From: Fimenecus sp045594885
GTDB lineage: Bacteria; Bacillota; Clostridia; Oscillospirales; Acutalibacteraceae
Reading direction: 5' to 3'
NCBI GenBank assembly: GCA_045594885.1
Contig: JAZNZJ010000022.1
Coordinates: forward strand, 1 to 64,000
Length of the DNA: 64,000 nucleotides
Shown here in pieces: positions 52,190 through 63,300 of the stretch; positions within the stretch are counted from its first letter, which is position 1; each line of letters opens with the position of its first letter. The translations under genes were made by a program, and so were the position numbers. The notes under the pieces were generated by a model, which had not been told where the DNA came from, did not search any database, and saw nothing but the letters and a program-made list of their open reading frames with translations.

Positions 52190-53188
52190 TTAATCTAACA
52201 AGTGACAAGCGGCACAATGACCGTTACCGTAATCTTTATATTCAGGTGTAACCTCTTTACAAATATCCTTTGCGTAAGGGCAACGTGTATGGAAACGACA
52301 GCCCTTTGGTGGATTTGCAGGAGAAGGAATATCACCTTTAAGTATTATACGGTTCATCTTTACATCGGGGTCAGGATAAGGAATTGCAGAGAACAATGCC
52401 TTTGTATATGGGTGCAAGGGATTTGAGAAAATGTCTTCTTTAGTGCCAAATTCAACCATTGAACCTAAATACATAACACCAATTTTATCTGAAATAAACT
52501 TAACAACTGACAAATCGTGAGAAATGAACAAGTAAGTTAAATTCATATCTTGCTGAAGTTTTTTCAGCAAGTTGATAATCTGTGCCTGAATTGAAACGTC
52601 AAGTGCCGAAACGGGTTCGTCACAAACAACAAGCTTAGGGTTAACAGAAAGTGCACGTGCGATACAAATTCTTTGACGCTGACCACCCGAAAATTCGTGG
52701 GGGTATCTCTCATAATAATAATCACGAAGACCGCACTTTTCCATTAAGTCAAGAACATAATCCTTAACCTCATTTTTAGGTACAATGTGATGCACCTCAA
52801 CGGGCTCAGAAAGAATACCGCCAACTGTACTTCTTGGTGGTAAAGATGAATAAGGGTCTTGAAAGATTATCTGCATCTTTTTACGGATTTCACGCATTTG
52901 TGCAGATTTGTAATCAGTAATATCCTTACCCTCAAAAATAATTCTACCACTTGTTGGTTGATGAAGCTTGAGAATTGAACGTCCAAGAGTTGTTTTACCG
53001 CAACCTGACTCACCAACAATACCGAGTGTTTCACCCGCTTTTAATGAGAATGATACATTATCAACCGCAATGAGTTCCTGTGTTACCTTACCCGTCATTG
53101 TTTTCTTTATTGGAAAGCATTTGCGAAGATTCTGAACTTCTAATATAGCTTCAGAATCAAATGCATTTATAATTTTTTCATCAGCCAT
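52190..53188 (-). CDS. oppF: Oligopeptide ABC transporter ATP-binding protein OppF
   Basis: The 332-residue ATPase has Walker A GESGCGKTTLGRS, signature FSGGQRQRICIAR, Walker B LVVCDEPVSALD, and the OppF-type C-terminal Cys cluster (RFHTRCPYAKDICKE). ATG 53188 behind GAGGA is preferred to a longer frame without a ribosome site. It overlaps oppD by 8 bp. Confidence 0.95.
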   Translation of the reverse strand: MADEKIINAFDSEAILEVQNLRKCFPIKKTMTGKVTQELIAVDNVSFSLKAGETLGIVGESGCGKTTLGRSILKLHQPTSGRIIFEGKDITDYKSAQMREIRKKMQIIFQDPYSSLPPRSTVGGILSEPVEVHHIVPKNEVKDYVLDLMEKCGLRDYYYERYPHEFSGGQRQRICIARALSVNPKLVVCDEPVSALDVSIQAQIINLLKKLQQDMNLTYLFISHDLSVVKFISDKIGVMYLGSMVEFGTKEDIFSNPLHPYTKALFSAIPYPDPDVKMNRIILKGDIPSPANPPKGCRFHTRCPYAKDICKEVTPEYKDYGNGHCAACHLLD

Positions 53189-54335
53189 TGTTCTCGTCCT
53201 CATCGTACAAGTGACAAGCAACAAAATGAGTTGGGCTAACCTGAATCATTTCAGGGTAATCCCCGGAGCATTTGCCTGTGCACTGTGCACATCTTTCCTT
53301 AAAATAACAATAATTTGGCATATTGATTGGGTTAGGAACATTACCAGGAATATTGAATAATGTGTCACTATCAGAATCAAGAGTTGGTTTTGATTTCTGT
53401 AAACCGATTGTATAAGGGTGCATTGGATTGTGGAAAATCTCTGAAACTGTTCCTTTTTCAATAACTCGACCTGCATACATTACAACAACATAATCTGCCA
53501 TTTCAGCAATGATACCTAAGTCGTGAGTAATAAGCATAATTGAGCCGTCAATTTTAGACTTAAGGTCACGAAGTAGGTCAAGAATTTGAGCCTGAATTGT
53601 AACATCAAGAGCAGTTGTTGGCTCGTCAGCAATAATAAGACGTGGGTCACTTGCAAGTGCCATTGCAATCATTACACGCTGACGCATACCGCCTGATAAC
53701 TCGTGTGGAAATGCATTATAAACACGTTCAGGCATTGCAATACCAACTAGGTTGAGCATTTCAATGGATTTATCCTTTGCCATTTCCTTTGTCGCTTTCG
53801 GGTTATGGATAAAAGTAACCTCATCAAGCTGTTGACCAATTGTGAAAACGGGATTAAGCGAAGTCATAGGCTCCTGAAAAATCATTGCAATCTGATTACC
53901 ACGGATTTTATGAATATCGTGAATTGGCATTTTTGCAATATCAAAAATCTTTTCACCATTTTCATCTTTTGCATTAAAACGGATAGCACCCGAATAAATC
54001 TGACCTGTTGGCCCTTGTAAAAGACGCATAACAGACATACTTGTTACAGATTTACCACAGCCCGATTCACCAACAACACCAACTGTTGCGTTTTTAGGAA
54101 TATCAAAAGATACACCATTTACCGCCTTAACAACACCCTGTTCTGTGAAGAAATATGTATGTAAATCTTCAATTTCGAGAATATTTTCAGGATTTTTCAT
54201 TTCGGAAAGGTATTCAGATTCTTCAGCCTTACGGTATTTTTCAGCCTCAAGGCGTTTCATAATCTTTTTATTTTCTTTTGCTATTGCACGTATTTCTTTA
54301 CCCGAAAGATAATTTCCGTTATTCTTTTTGCTCAT
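53181..54335 (-). CDS. oppD: Oligopeptide ABC transporter ATP-binding protein OppD
   Basis: The 384-residue ATPase has Walker A GESGCGKSVTSMS, signature LSGGMRQRVMIAM, Walker B LIIADEPTTALD and a C-terminal Cys-rich tail (CYFKERCAQCTGKC). An extra N-terminal basic, coiled-coil-like segment of about 50 residues (KEIRAIAKENKKIMKRLEA) precedes the ATPase domain, longer than in most OppD proteins. It pairs with OppF. Confidence 0.95.
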   Translation of the reverse strand: MSKKNNGNYLSGKEIRAIAKENKKIMKRLEAEKYRKAEESEYLSEMKNPENILEIEDLHTYFFTEQGVVKAVNGVSFDIPKNATVGVVGESGCGKSVTSMSVMRLLQGPTGQIYSGAIRFNAKDENGEKIFDIAKMPIHDIHKIRGNQIAMIFQEPMTSLNPVFTIGQQLDEVTFIHNPKATKEMAKDKSIEMLNLVGIAMPERVYNAFPHELSGGMRQRVMIAMALASDPRLIIADEPTTALDVTIQAQILDLLRDLKSKIDGSIMLITHDLGIIAEMADYVVVMYAGRVIEKGTVSEIFHNPMHPYTIGLQKSKPTLDSDSDTLFNIPGNVPNPINMPNYCYFKERCAQCTGKCSGDYPEMIQVSPTHFVACHLYDEDENNG

Positions 54336-54338
54336 AAC

Positions 54339-55379
54339 TTATCTCCTCGCTTTCGGGTCAAGGGCATCACGCAAACCATCACCTACAAAGTTAAAGCCTA
54401 AAACAGCAATAACAATGCAGATACCTGCGGGCACCCATACATTTAAGTGATTTTGAAGAATATCCTGATTTGTTGAAATAATATTAATCATTGTACCCCA
54501 AGCAGCATATGGTGCTTTAACACCGAGATTCAAATATGAAAGAGTTGCTTCATAGAGAATCATACTACCAAGACTCAAGCTCATCTGTACTATAAGCTGT
54601 GGCATAACATTGGGTACAAGGTGCTTAAAAATCTTTCTTCCTGTTGAATATCCCATAGCCTCTGCAGCTACCATATATTCTTGTTCACGAAGTGAGAGAA
54701 TCTGACCACGTACAAGACGTGCCGTTCCCGGCCAAGAAATGAATGTGAGATAAATCATAAGAAGATAGATACGGTATTTTGCATCAATTTCAGAAGCATC
54801 AAGAATTGTACTTATGATAAGCAAAATCGGAATACCCGGTAAGCAAATGAGAACATCGCATACTCGCATTATGATATTGTCAATTACTCCACCGAAAAAT
54901 CCTGCAATACCGCCAAGTAAAACGCCGAGAATTGTAATTAAGAAAACTGCAAGAAAGCTTACAATCAATGAAATTCTACCACCGTACATAAGACGTACGA
55001 AAATATCATACCCCTCATTGTCAGTACCTAAAAGGTGCTCTGCTGAAGGTGGAGCAAGGAAATTATCTTTAAGATATTTTTCTGTTGTTTGGCGGACTGT
55101 ATATTCTTTACCGTTCACTTCATATGTAGTTTCAGTTATTGAATACTCGGTTTTACCGCTTTCGTCAAGTTCAATTTCTCCCCACTCGGTATATACGAGA
55201 GGACCTATAAAACTGAATATAAAAAGACTTATAACCATTATAAGACCAATAATACTGAGCTTTGAACGGAAAAATCTACGCACAACCATTCGAGTTGGCG
55301 ACATTAAGCGGACGTTTTTATCAAGAGGTGCTTCTGTATCAATTACTTCTTGAGTTTGTTCTTTTGTAATTTCTTCCAT
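54339..55379 (-). CDS. oppC: Oligopeptide ABC transporter permease OppC
   Basis: The 346-residue permease has an N-terminal cytoplasmic tail, a first helix (KLSIIGLIMVISLFIFSF), an external loop with a YSITETTYEVNGKEYTV segment, and five more helices. The EAA-loop equivalent is EYMVAAEAMGYSTGRKIFKH. HLLGTDNEGYDIFVRLMYG is the OppC signature. The external loop is longer than in typical OppC. Confidence 0.94.
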   Translation of the reverse strand: MEEITKEQTQEVIDTEAPLDKNVRLMSPTRMVVRRFFRSKLSIIGLIMVISLFIFSFIGPLVYTEWGEIELDESGKTEYSITETTYEVNGKEYTVRQTTEKYLKDNFLAPPSAEHLLGTDNEGYDIFVRLMYGGRISLIVSFLAVFLITILGVLLGGIAGFFGGVIDNIIMRVCDVLICLPGIPILLIISTILDASEIDAKYRIYLLMIYLTFISWPGTARLVRGQILSLREQEYMVAAEAMGYSTGRKIFKHLVPNVMPQLIVQMSLSLGSMILYEATLSYLNLGVKAPYAAWGTMINIISTNQDILQNHLNVWVPAGICIVIAVLGFNFVGDGLRDALDPKARR

Positions 55380-55390
55380 AATGCCCCTCC

Positions 55391-56389
55391 TTACTCTAAC
55401 TTAACTCGTGGGTCAACAAGACCATACATAAGGTCTGCAAGTAGCACACCAATAACACTCAATAGTGCAAGGAACATATTGTAACCCATAATAAACGGAA
55501 TGTCGCCTCGATTCATAGCATCAAGAGCGATATTACCAATACCGGGAAGGTCAAAAACCTGCTCAGTAATAATTGCACCTGAGAAAAGTGAAGGCAAAAG
55601 ACCTGCTAATGATGTTACTAACGGAATCAAGGTATTACGGAAAGCGTGTTTATTGATAACAACACTTTCTTTCAAACCTTTTGCACGTGCAGTTCTGATA
55701 TAGTCAGAATTCATTACTTCGAGCATATTTGTTCGTGTCATTCTCATTCGTGCACCAATGCTCAAAATTACAATGGTTAGAATAGGAATAAACATATGTC
55801 TCACATAGTCAAGTAATAATTCTGCACCCGTATAAGATGCTGTTGCATTTACAAGACCAGATGCCGGGAACCAGCCCAATTTGAATGCAAAGATATCTTT
55901 TAACCACTGTCCAAAGAAGAAAGATGGAAGTGAAATACCAATCATAACAAAGATTGTTACAATATAGTCACGAATACTATACTGATGTGTAGCCGCAGTA
56001 ATTCCCAAAGGAATCGCTATTAAGAACTCAAATACAGTTGCAATCAATGAAATTGCGAATGATATACCCATATGCTCAAAAATAACATCAGCTACGGGAA
56101 TACCATAAACAAAGCTTGTTCCCAAATCGAATGTAAATAACGCACCAAGCCAGCTGAAATAGCCTTTAAGGATACCTAAAAGGCTATTATCACCAAGTCC
56201 ATACATTGCGTACATCGCATTAACTGTTTCTTCACTAACAGTTGCACCACCCTGATTGATGGCGTTGATTTTATCTTGAATAAAGTCAACGGGCATCAAT
56301 CGGATAAGGAAATAAATAATCATAGAAACACCCAAAAGAATAAACACGGATGCTACTAATCTTTTTAAAATATACTTTAAACTTGCCAT
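55391..56389 (-). CDS. oppB: Oligopeptide ABC transporter permease OppB
   Basis: The 332-residue permease begins YILKRLVASVFILLGVSM, typical of OppB, and has six helices. The EAA-type loop is SDYIRTARAKGLKES with FRNTLIPLVT. It forms the channel with OppC. It is 15 bp downstream of oppA. Confidence 0.95.
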   Translation of the reverse strand: MASLKYILKRLVASVFILLGVSMIIYFLIRLMPVDFIQDKINAINQGGATVSEETVNAMYAMYGLGDNSLLGILKGYFSWLGALFTFDLGTSFVYGIPVADVIFEHMGISFAISLIATVFEFLIAIPLGITAATHQYSIRDYIVTIFVMIGISLPSFFFGQWLKDIFAFKLGWFPASGLVNATASYTGAELLLDYVRHMFIPILTIVILSIGARMRMTRTNMLEVMNSDYIRTARAKGLKESVVINKHAFRNTLIPLVTSLAGLLPSLFSGAIITEQVFDLPGIGNIALDAMNRGDIPFIMGYNMFLALLSVIGVLLADLMYGLVDPRVKLE

Positions 56390-56404
56390 AAGCTACACCG
56401 CTTC

Positions 56405-58978
56405 TTACTTTGCAAATTCTACTTCCCAAATTCTGTCTAATGGAGATGAATATGGGTTCATTTCTGATTCTGCAGGAAGACTTGCTGAATCGATAACCTT
56501 TGAGTTATATGCATAAAGCACACTTCTCTGATATACAGGAAGCTCGATTGCAAGGTCAAGAATCTGTTCCATTGCATCTTTATAAAGGTCTGCACGTTCA
56601 GCCTGGTCATTTGTTTCACGTGCTTCGTCAATAAGGTCACTCAAATCATCAAGAATGTTCATTTCTTCAGCAGTACCACTTGCTTTGAGATATGGATAAC
56701 CCCATGCAAGAGTACTTGTTGCAGTAGAATCCTTATGATATACCTGATACATATCTGGGTCTAATGCTGAAGACCAAGCTGCTGCCCAAACTTCAAGAGA
56801 ACCTGTGTTAATCTTTGTAAGAGCCTGTGTATCACATACAACTTCTACATCCCAACCCATATCATTAAGAAGTGCTGCTGCATCTCTAAATACTTTATAT
56901 GTTGGGTGGTCCTGTAAGCTTGAACCTGCAATTGTAAACTTAACTGTAAGCTCTGAATCGCCTGCACTTACACCTGCTGCCTGCATATATTTTTCAATAT
57001 TGTTTTCAGCAATTTCTTTGCTCCATACACCAAGAGGAGGATAATCAAAACCATTATCGTCAGCATCTGAACCTGTTGGGTATGCCCAGCTTACTTTTGA
57101 CATTGGCCAGAAAATCTGCTCTGCAGTACCTGCACGGTAATAGTCAAGTGCAAGAGATGTGTTCATTGCACACATAATTGCTTTACGAAGGTTAATGTCA
57201 TTAACCTTTGCAGCATTGACACCGATATAACCGTAACCGAGCTGGTCAGTTGTAAGAGTAACTACACCCTTTTTAGCAAGTTCACCAAGCTTTTCATAAT
57301 TATCAGTTGTAAGAGATGGTGAGATATAGTGTACATTACCCTCTTCCAAAGCAGCAATTGCGTTAGAAGAACTTACTACCTGATAACGAATCTTTTCAAT
57401 TTTTGCATTTTCAATGCCAGTACCTACTGTATTGAAGTTTTCGTTAGCCTTGAAATATACAACGTTATTTGTATAGAAATCACTTTCTGAAGGTGTATCA
57501 CTGTTCTTTGTATTTGTTGCCTTGTAAGAACCTGCACCCATTGGAATTTTGATGTTTCTTGTTGACTGAATAATATCTGTCATAAAGTCAAAACTTGCAA
57601 ATTCAACACCAAACTGGTTATTTGCAATATCAACACCAACTTTACTACCCTCACCATAATAGTGCTGAGGTGCAATTGTAATAGCAAAGTTCCAAATAGC
57701 TTTAGGGTCAATACCGTCAATTGTGATTGACAATACGTCATATTCATCTGCATTTGCTACAGTACCGTCATCATTATGAGAAGATGCAATTTTATAATCA
57801 GTACCATTAACCTTTATTGTAGTACCCGCAGCATCTGTGTGACCGAGAGAAACAATACCTGAAATACTTTCAACAGCTAACTTACCGTCATCAGATACGT
57901 TTTCGTGAAGAATAACTTCTTTTGCTTTAGCTGTGAATTCTGTTGTGAGAGTTGATGCTGTTCCCCAATACTGAAGAATAATATCTAACTCACGTGCAAT
58001 CTTGTCATTATAAACATAATTGATTGCATCGTCCTTTGATTTAATTGATGAAGGATAGCTTGGTGTTAATTTTTCAATCTTTGTACGGTCAATTTTACCG
58101 TCTTCGCCTTCAGCATATTCTACTTCAACGTAACCCTCTGTGTACATAAAGCAGAATACTTCATCTTTAAACTCTTCATATGACTTATAAGGCTCGTCAA
58201 TATATGATTCCTGAGCACTTACATAGTCAGTTTCAAGCTCTTCTTTAAAGAGTTTTAATGCATAATCATAGTCAGCAAGTAAATCTTTACTTGTTACTTC
58301 GTTAGGATTATTTGAAATTGCTGACTGATAACCACTGCTTACTGTATAGTTAGTAATTGCATTTTTCATTGCATCATAGCCAACTTCTTTTGTAGTTGAT
58401 GCCTTGATTTCTGCATTGAAAAGGTTAACCAATTCGTTGATTCTTGCGTTTGCTCTTGATGTAGCCTGTGAAGTGATAAGGTTATCACTGTCATCAGATG
58501 CTGAACCAACTGTCTGTGTTCTGTATTCAGAAAGACCGAGAATATCAGTTGAATAAAGAGTTGATGAACCTGTGTAAACAGGGTCAAGATATACATAATA
58601 GTTGAAAAGAACATCTTCCATTGTCAATGGCTGACCGTCAGAGAATTTAATTCCGTTTTTAATAACGAAATTGTAAGTTGTTGTATCATCATCATTTTCA
58701 ACGATTTCATAATCTTTTACAACAACCGCCTCGTCTTCACCGTATGCTACTTCAACTTTTCCATCAACAAATTTTGATGAAAGCATACCAATCTGTGTCA
58801 TTGCAACAATTGTTCCGTCAGGTGCTGATGTGTAGAAAAATGGATTGAATAATCCATCAAGCTGCTCTGTCATAATAACAAAAGCATCAGCATTACTGCC
58901 CGAACAGGAAGTAAATGATGTGAGTATTCCTACGCATAAAACTAAGCACAGGAAGAGAGAAATAATTTTCTTTTTCAT
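56405..58978 (-). CDS. oppA: Oligopeptide-binding lipoprotein OppA, unusually large
   Basis: The 857-residue protein has a lipoprotein signal ending in SFTSC and the SBP_bac_5 fold: GIKFSDGQPLTMEDVLFNYY near residue 105, YGYIGVNAAKVNDINLRKAIMCAMN in the middle, and a C-terminal segment with AWAAAWSSALDPDMYQVYH-like sequence. It is about 300 residues longer than standard OppA. The excess lies mainly between residues about 150 and 420 as a helical, acidic region. It delivers peptides to OppBCDF encoded directly downstream. Confidence 0.92.
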   Translation of the reverse strand: MKKKIISLFLCLVLCVGILTSFTSCSGSNADAFVIMTEQLDGLFNPFFYTSAPDGTIVAMTQIGMLSSKFVDGKVEVAYGEDEAVVVKDYEIVENDDDTTTYNFVIKNGIKFSDGQPLTMEDVLFNYYVYLDPVYTGSSTLYSTDILGLSEYRTQTVGSASDDSDNLITSQATSRANARINELVNLFNAEIKASTTKEVGYDAMKNAITNYTVSSGYQSAISNNPNEVTSKDLLADYDYALKLFKEELETDYVSAQESYIDEPYKSYEEFKDEVFCFMYTEGYVEVEYAEGEDGKIDRTKIEKLTPSYPSSIKSKDDAINYVYNDKIARELDIILQYWGTASTLTTEFTAKAKEVILHENVSDDGKLAVESISGIVSLGHTDAAGTTIKVNGTDYKIASSHNDDGTVANADEYDVLSITIDGIDPKAIWNFAITIAPQHYYGEGSKVGVDIANNQFGVEFASFDFMTDIIQSTRNIKIPMGAGSYKATNTKNSDTPSESDFYTNNVVYFKANENFNTVGTGIENAKIEKIRYQVVSSSNAIAALEEGNVHYISPSLTTDNYEKLGELAKKGVVTLTTDQLGYGYIGVNAAKVNDINLRKAIMCAMNTSLALDYYRAGTAEQIFWPMSKVSWAYPTGSDADDNGFDYPPLGVWSKEIAENNIEKYMQAAGVSAGDSELTVKFTIAGSSLQDHPTYKVFRDAAALLNDMGWDVEVVCDTQALTKINTGSLEVWAAAWSSALDPDMYQVYHKDSTATSTLAWGYPYLKASGTAEEMNILDDLSDLIDEARETNDQAERADLYKDAMEQILDLAIELPVYQRSVLYAYNSKVIDSASLPAESEMNPYSSPLDRIWEVEFAK

Positions 58979-59008
58979 TTTGTTCGCTCCTTATTTATTT
59001 TATTGCAT

Positions 59009-60334
59009 TTAATCTGCAAAATCTATTGTAACCGTATTGCCATTTACGGAAACATCCATTTTTTCAGGGTTATTGCCTACTACTACACAATCAATTTGTG
59101 CATCTGGAACAAGTGACGCATTACCCAAACCGCACACAAGACCGATTGAATAATCATCTGCACCAAAATAGCAAGATGAGTCGATTTTCAATGTACTGTT
59201 TAATATCTGCACATTGCTGATTACTGCACTATTTGAAATTGTACCTGCGAACAGGCCATAACTTGTACCTGCAACACGTGTACCCTTTTTAATTGTAAAG
59301 GTAACATTTTCAAATGTAACATCTGTAATGCTTGAACTTTCAGTTAATGAGCCAAAAAGTCCTGCATTAATCTTTGAGTTGTTCGTCTGAACAAGGTCAA
59401 CATTTTTAATTGTATGACCGTTACCTTTAATTTCACCGTTAAAATTACCATACATCAATGCTGTAGGCCAGATTTCACCAGAAAAATCAAGGTCAGCAAA
59501 AAGTTCATAGTGCCCATTAATATTTGCATTTTCTATGAACTGCTCTGCATTATAAATGCGATACCACTCACCTTCTGTCCAATCGACATAAAGCTTCATA
59601 ACAGAATTATCAGCAGTTCCTGTATCAAAATTTACAACACCCGGATGTTTTACGGTTTCTTCAATGATTTTCTGCTCACCTTTTGCATCATAATATGCAT
59701 TGTTAAAGGTGTATCCTGTTCTTTCAGGAAAATCATACATTTCAAGAGCACCGGTTTTTTCATCCCATACCGGTAATGTAAAATCTGTTTTAATTGTTGG
59801 GTCAAAAATTAGATTGTCAATATACTCCCCTGAATCAAGAGCATAAAATTCGATTGAAAATAATGGAACCCATGCAGCATAAAGAGTTATAACAGGCTCT
59901 TCCGCTTTATATTCTTTGTCCGCATCAATTTTTAATAAATCTTTTTCAAAGTCCCATTTCTTTGAATAAGTATATGAAACTTCACCATTTTCATTGGTGC
60001 TTTCAGTGCGTTCAGCATACCAACCTGCTAAGAAATAACCATTCTTTGCAGCTTTAAAAGCATCATTTCCACGACTTGAATTATCGGGAGAAATCAACGC
60101 AATTTCATATTCGCCATCACTGTTTTTTTCCAATTCATTAACATTAAATGAGTCAACAATGACGGACGTGTTAGTTGTGAAGATGCCCCCGTTAGCATCA
60201 AATTTGACGCTAACGGAATAGTTATCTTCATTATTGATTTCGTACGGAGTTTTATCTCCACCGCAACCAGTAAAAAGAGGAATAAGCATTAAACATAATA
60301 AAGTAACAACGAGTACTTTAAATTTAGTTTTCAT
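59009..60334 (-). CDS. Surface lipoprotein with InlB-type B repeats and GLUG-like beta-helix
   Basis: The protein of about 441 residues has a lipoprotein signal ending in LFTGC. Two B-repeat-like units follow (FDANGGIFTTN with FLAGWYAE; FYALDSGEYID with GYTFNNAYYD). A C-terminal beta-helix-like domain has YNAEQFIENANING, DLDFSGEIW, GNGHTIKNVDL and GLFGSL, as in GLUG surface proteins. ATG 60334 or 60343 can be the start; GGAGG lies 12 or 3 nt upstream. The gene overlaps the end of the LRR protein gene. It probably binds host or matrix material at the cell surface. Confidence 0.8.
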   Translation of the reverse strand: MKTKFKVLVVTLLCLMLIPLFTGCGGDKTPYEINNEDNYSVSVKFDANGGIFTTNTSVIVDSFNVNELEKNSDGEYEIALISPDNSSRGNDAFKAAKNGYFLAGWYAERTESTNENGEVSYTYSKKWDFEKDLLKIDADKEYKAEEPVITLYAAWVPLFSIEFYALDSGEYIDNLIFDPTIKTDFTLPVWDEKTGALEMYDFPERTGYTFNNAYYDAKGEQKIIEETVKHPGVVNFDTGTADNSVMKLYVDWTEGEWYRIYNAEQFIENANINGHYELFADLDFSGEIWPTALMYGNFNGEIKGNGHTIKNVDLVQTNNSKINAGLFGSLTESSSITDVTFENVTFTIKKGTRVAGTSYGLFAGTISNSAVISNVQILNSTLKIDSSCYFGADDYSIGLVCGLGNASLVPDAQIDCVVVGNNPEKMDVSVNGNTVTIDFAD

Positions 60335-63300
60335 TGTTTTCATTTTCCTCCTTTTTGTCCGTTACTAATACTTCTTCAGTATTACTTTCAACATCAACCA
60401 TTTCGACTACTGTCGGGGCTGATTTTTCTTTTTTGTTTTTTGATTTCTCTTTGGCATTTTTAACTGCTACTGAAATTTTTGAAAAAAGTTTCTTCAAAGC
60501 ACTAACTATTGCTACGCCAATTTTTTTAATAAGAGCAACAATTTTACTGCCAAGAGGCTTTAATATAGTTGCAAGTTTTTCAAGTGCGGGTTTTACAACA
60601 CTAACAACTTTTGCTGCAACCTTTTTGACCGCCTCAGAAATCTTGTCGGTTACGGGCTTAATTTTATCAGTAACCGGTTTAAGCTTATCTGTCACAGGTT
60701 TTAATACTTTTGCAATTTTATCAGTAACCGGTTTCGTTACTTTCTTAATTCTTTCCTTATTCTTCTTGTAAAGAACAATTAATACAATTGCAAGAACAAG
60801 AATAATTAGAATTGTAACTACCTTGCCACCTTTCTTTTCGGGTGCAGGTGCTGGAGCATCAGTAGCAGTACCGTCATCTTCTGTTGGTGTGAGAGCTTTA
60901 ATTCTCTGCTCAGCAGATACCAAATCAGCATAATTAATTACCAATGACTGTTGCTCAAGAGTTGCAACCTTATCATACGCAGCACGTGCTGTGTCAACAA
61001 GCGCCTTATCTTCATAAACAACACGTTCAGGAATTGCTTTGATTGCATTAATTGCGTTAACCGCTACTTTATCAGGAGCGGCAGGACCATCAATTCTTAA
61101 ATCAAAATACTGGTCACAGATAAATGAATCATAGCCAACACCATTGACAGGTCTAACCATTGTAAGCTTATCCTTTACACTTCCAACATAATCAACAAAG
61201 TTTGCACCGTAGAATACGTTAGAATACATAGAGTCAGCCACATTCCACATATAGAAAGGAACAATTCCCAAACCATTGATTATGACATTTGTACCGTCAT
61301 AATCAGTGTATTCGCCATACTCACCAATACCTGGAATATGGTCAAAGGTTTCATAATATGTGGGGTCAAATTCTTCTTCAAAATTAGGAGCTCTATAACT
61401 ACCGAACATCACCATTTCGAGGCTGTTACAACCATAGAATGCCTTGTGACCGATTGCAGTTGTTGTAAATGGCATCTTAACTCTAACAACATCACTACCC
61501 GCAAAGGCAAGTGCAGTAATTCGAACAGTATCGTCGGCTACAACCACATCATTTACATCTTTACCTGCAAATGTAATAAGCTCTAAACCTTTGTCATTCA
61601 TGCAGTAAAGTGAGCCGTCAATTACAAACACTGTATCACTGATTTCATAATCATATGATGTAACAGTTTTTTCTTTACCATTTTCTTTTACAGTTTCAGT
61701 AATGCTGAATGGTGCAACTTTACACATTGCAAACGGATTATCACCAATTTTTTCAATATCATCACCGAAAGTAACTTTAAAATCGGTAATTGTTTCTTTC
61801 ATAAATGCATTCTTACCAATTGTTACTGCGCCTGTGAGGTCAGCCTCAGTAAGTGCATCATAAGCGAATGCATAATCACCAATATTTTCAGAAGCGGAAA
61901 GGTTTACAATTGTTGCAAGTGGGTCACAATATGAGAATGTACCCTCGCCAATATCAGTACCCTTCTTATTAAGCGTAAGAGATTTTAACAAACGGTTTGA
62001 AACAAAGGCATAATCACCCACTGTTTTTGCAGAAGAAAGGTCAACTGTTTCAAGACCGCATTCCATAAACGCATACTCGTTGATTGTTTCTACTTTATCA
62101 AGATTGATGTTCTTGAGTGAAGCACAACCTGCAAATGCATATTGAGGAATCTCTTCAATTTTTTCACTAAGTACAACATCAACAAGGCTTCTGCAATATG
62201 ACAATGCATATTCACCAATGCTCTCTGCAGAAGAAAGGTCAGCAACAGTAATTTGAGGACCATGATATGTATATCTGTAGAATCCGTCATTTGCTACTGC
62301 GGCAACTGTCATATTACTGTCAAGACAAGCATAATAAACATCACCTGAAATTGCATAATCGCCAAGAGATTTCACTTTAGAAAGGTCAATACTCTTAAGG
62401 CTTGATGTATTGTAGAATGCCATCTTTCCGATTTCAGCATTTTCGCCAAGTGTAACAGTTTCAAGACTTGCTGCATTTGAGAATGCACTCTCACCAATCA
62501 CTGCATCGTTACCAATAGTGAGTGATGTCAATGGTGAAGAGAATACATATTTGAATAATTTAGTATCATCTTCACTATATTCAACTACAGTAAATGCATT
62601 GTCTTTATTTAAACTGAAGGCATAATCGCCGATTTCAACATCATTTCCTATTACAACAGTCGCAAGGTCAATACATTCACTGAAAGTACCTTCAGCAATT
62701 TCCATCTTATCTGGAATTGTAACAGAAGTAAGTTTTGTGAATGAGAAAGCATATTTACCAATCTCGGTTTTTGCGGTAAATGAAGGCATTTCTGTAATTG
62801 ATGCTTCAAAGAACGCATACTCACCTATTGATTTTAATTCACCGAGTTTTACAGAAACAAGACTCTTGTTTGATGCTAAACCATATTCACCAATTTCAGT
62901 TACACTCTCAAGAGTAACAGAAGTAATAAGCTGGTTATGTGAGAAAGCACCTTTGCCGATTTCTTTTACATCTTTATCGCCAATATTTGCAATTGTGAAG
63001 TCACCTGCAATAAGTGGCGAAACAGCAATAAGTTTTTTACTATCGGCAGACAATATATAATCTTTTGTCTGTGTTTTATAAGTTTTATTATCTTTAGAAA
63101 TTTCGAATTTTGAAATCTTTGTATCTCTAAATGCAAATACACCAATATCATTTACGTCAGGTCCGATTGTGACGCTTTCCATTTCTTTACATTCATAGAA
63201 CATTCCCTCAGGAAGAACTGCTGAATTTACATAGAAAGATTTTAATGACTCACAACCTGTAAATGCATATGCACCGTATTTAACTTTTGCTGAACCGATT

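Noticed and set aside
54814..55353. 179-codon plus-strand frame
   Set aside because: Antisense to oppC; basic, Ser/Ile-rich composition typical of a shadow frame.
60642..60734. Short repeats considered as a CRISPR-like array
   Set aside because: Units are 18 bp with 3 to 15 bp between them, differ at synonymous sites and lie in a coding frame.
60334..60771. 145-codon plus-strand frame rich in Ser, Phe and Thr
   Set aside because: Exact antisense of the Lys-rich LRR tail; repeats mirror KPVTDK.
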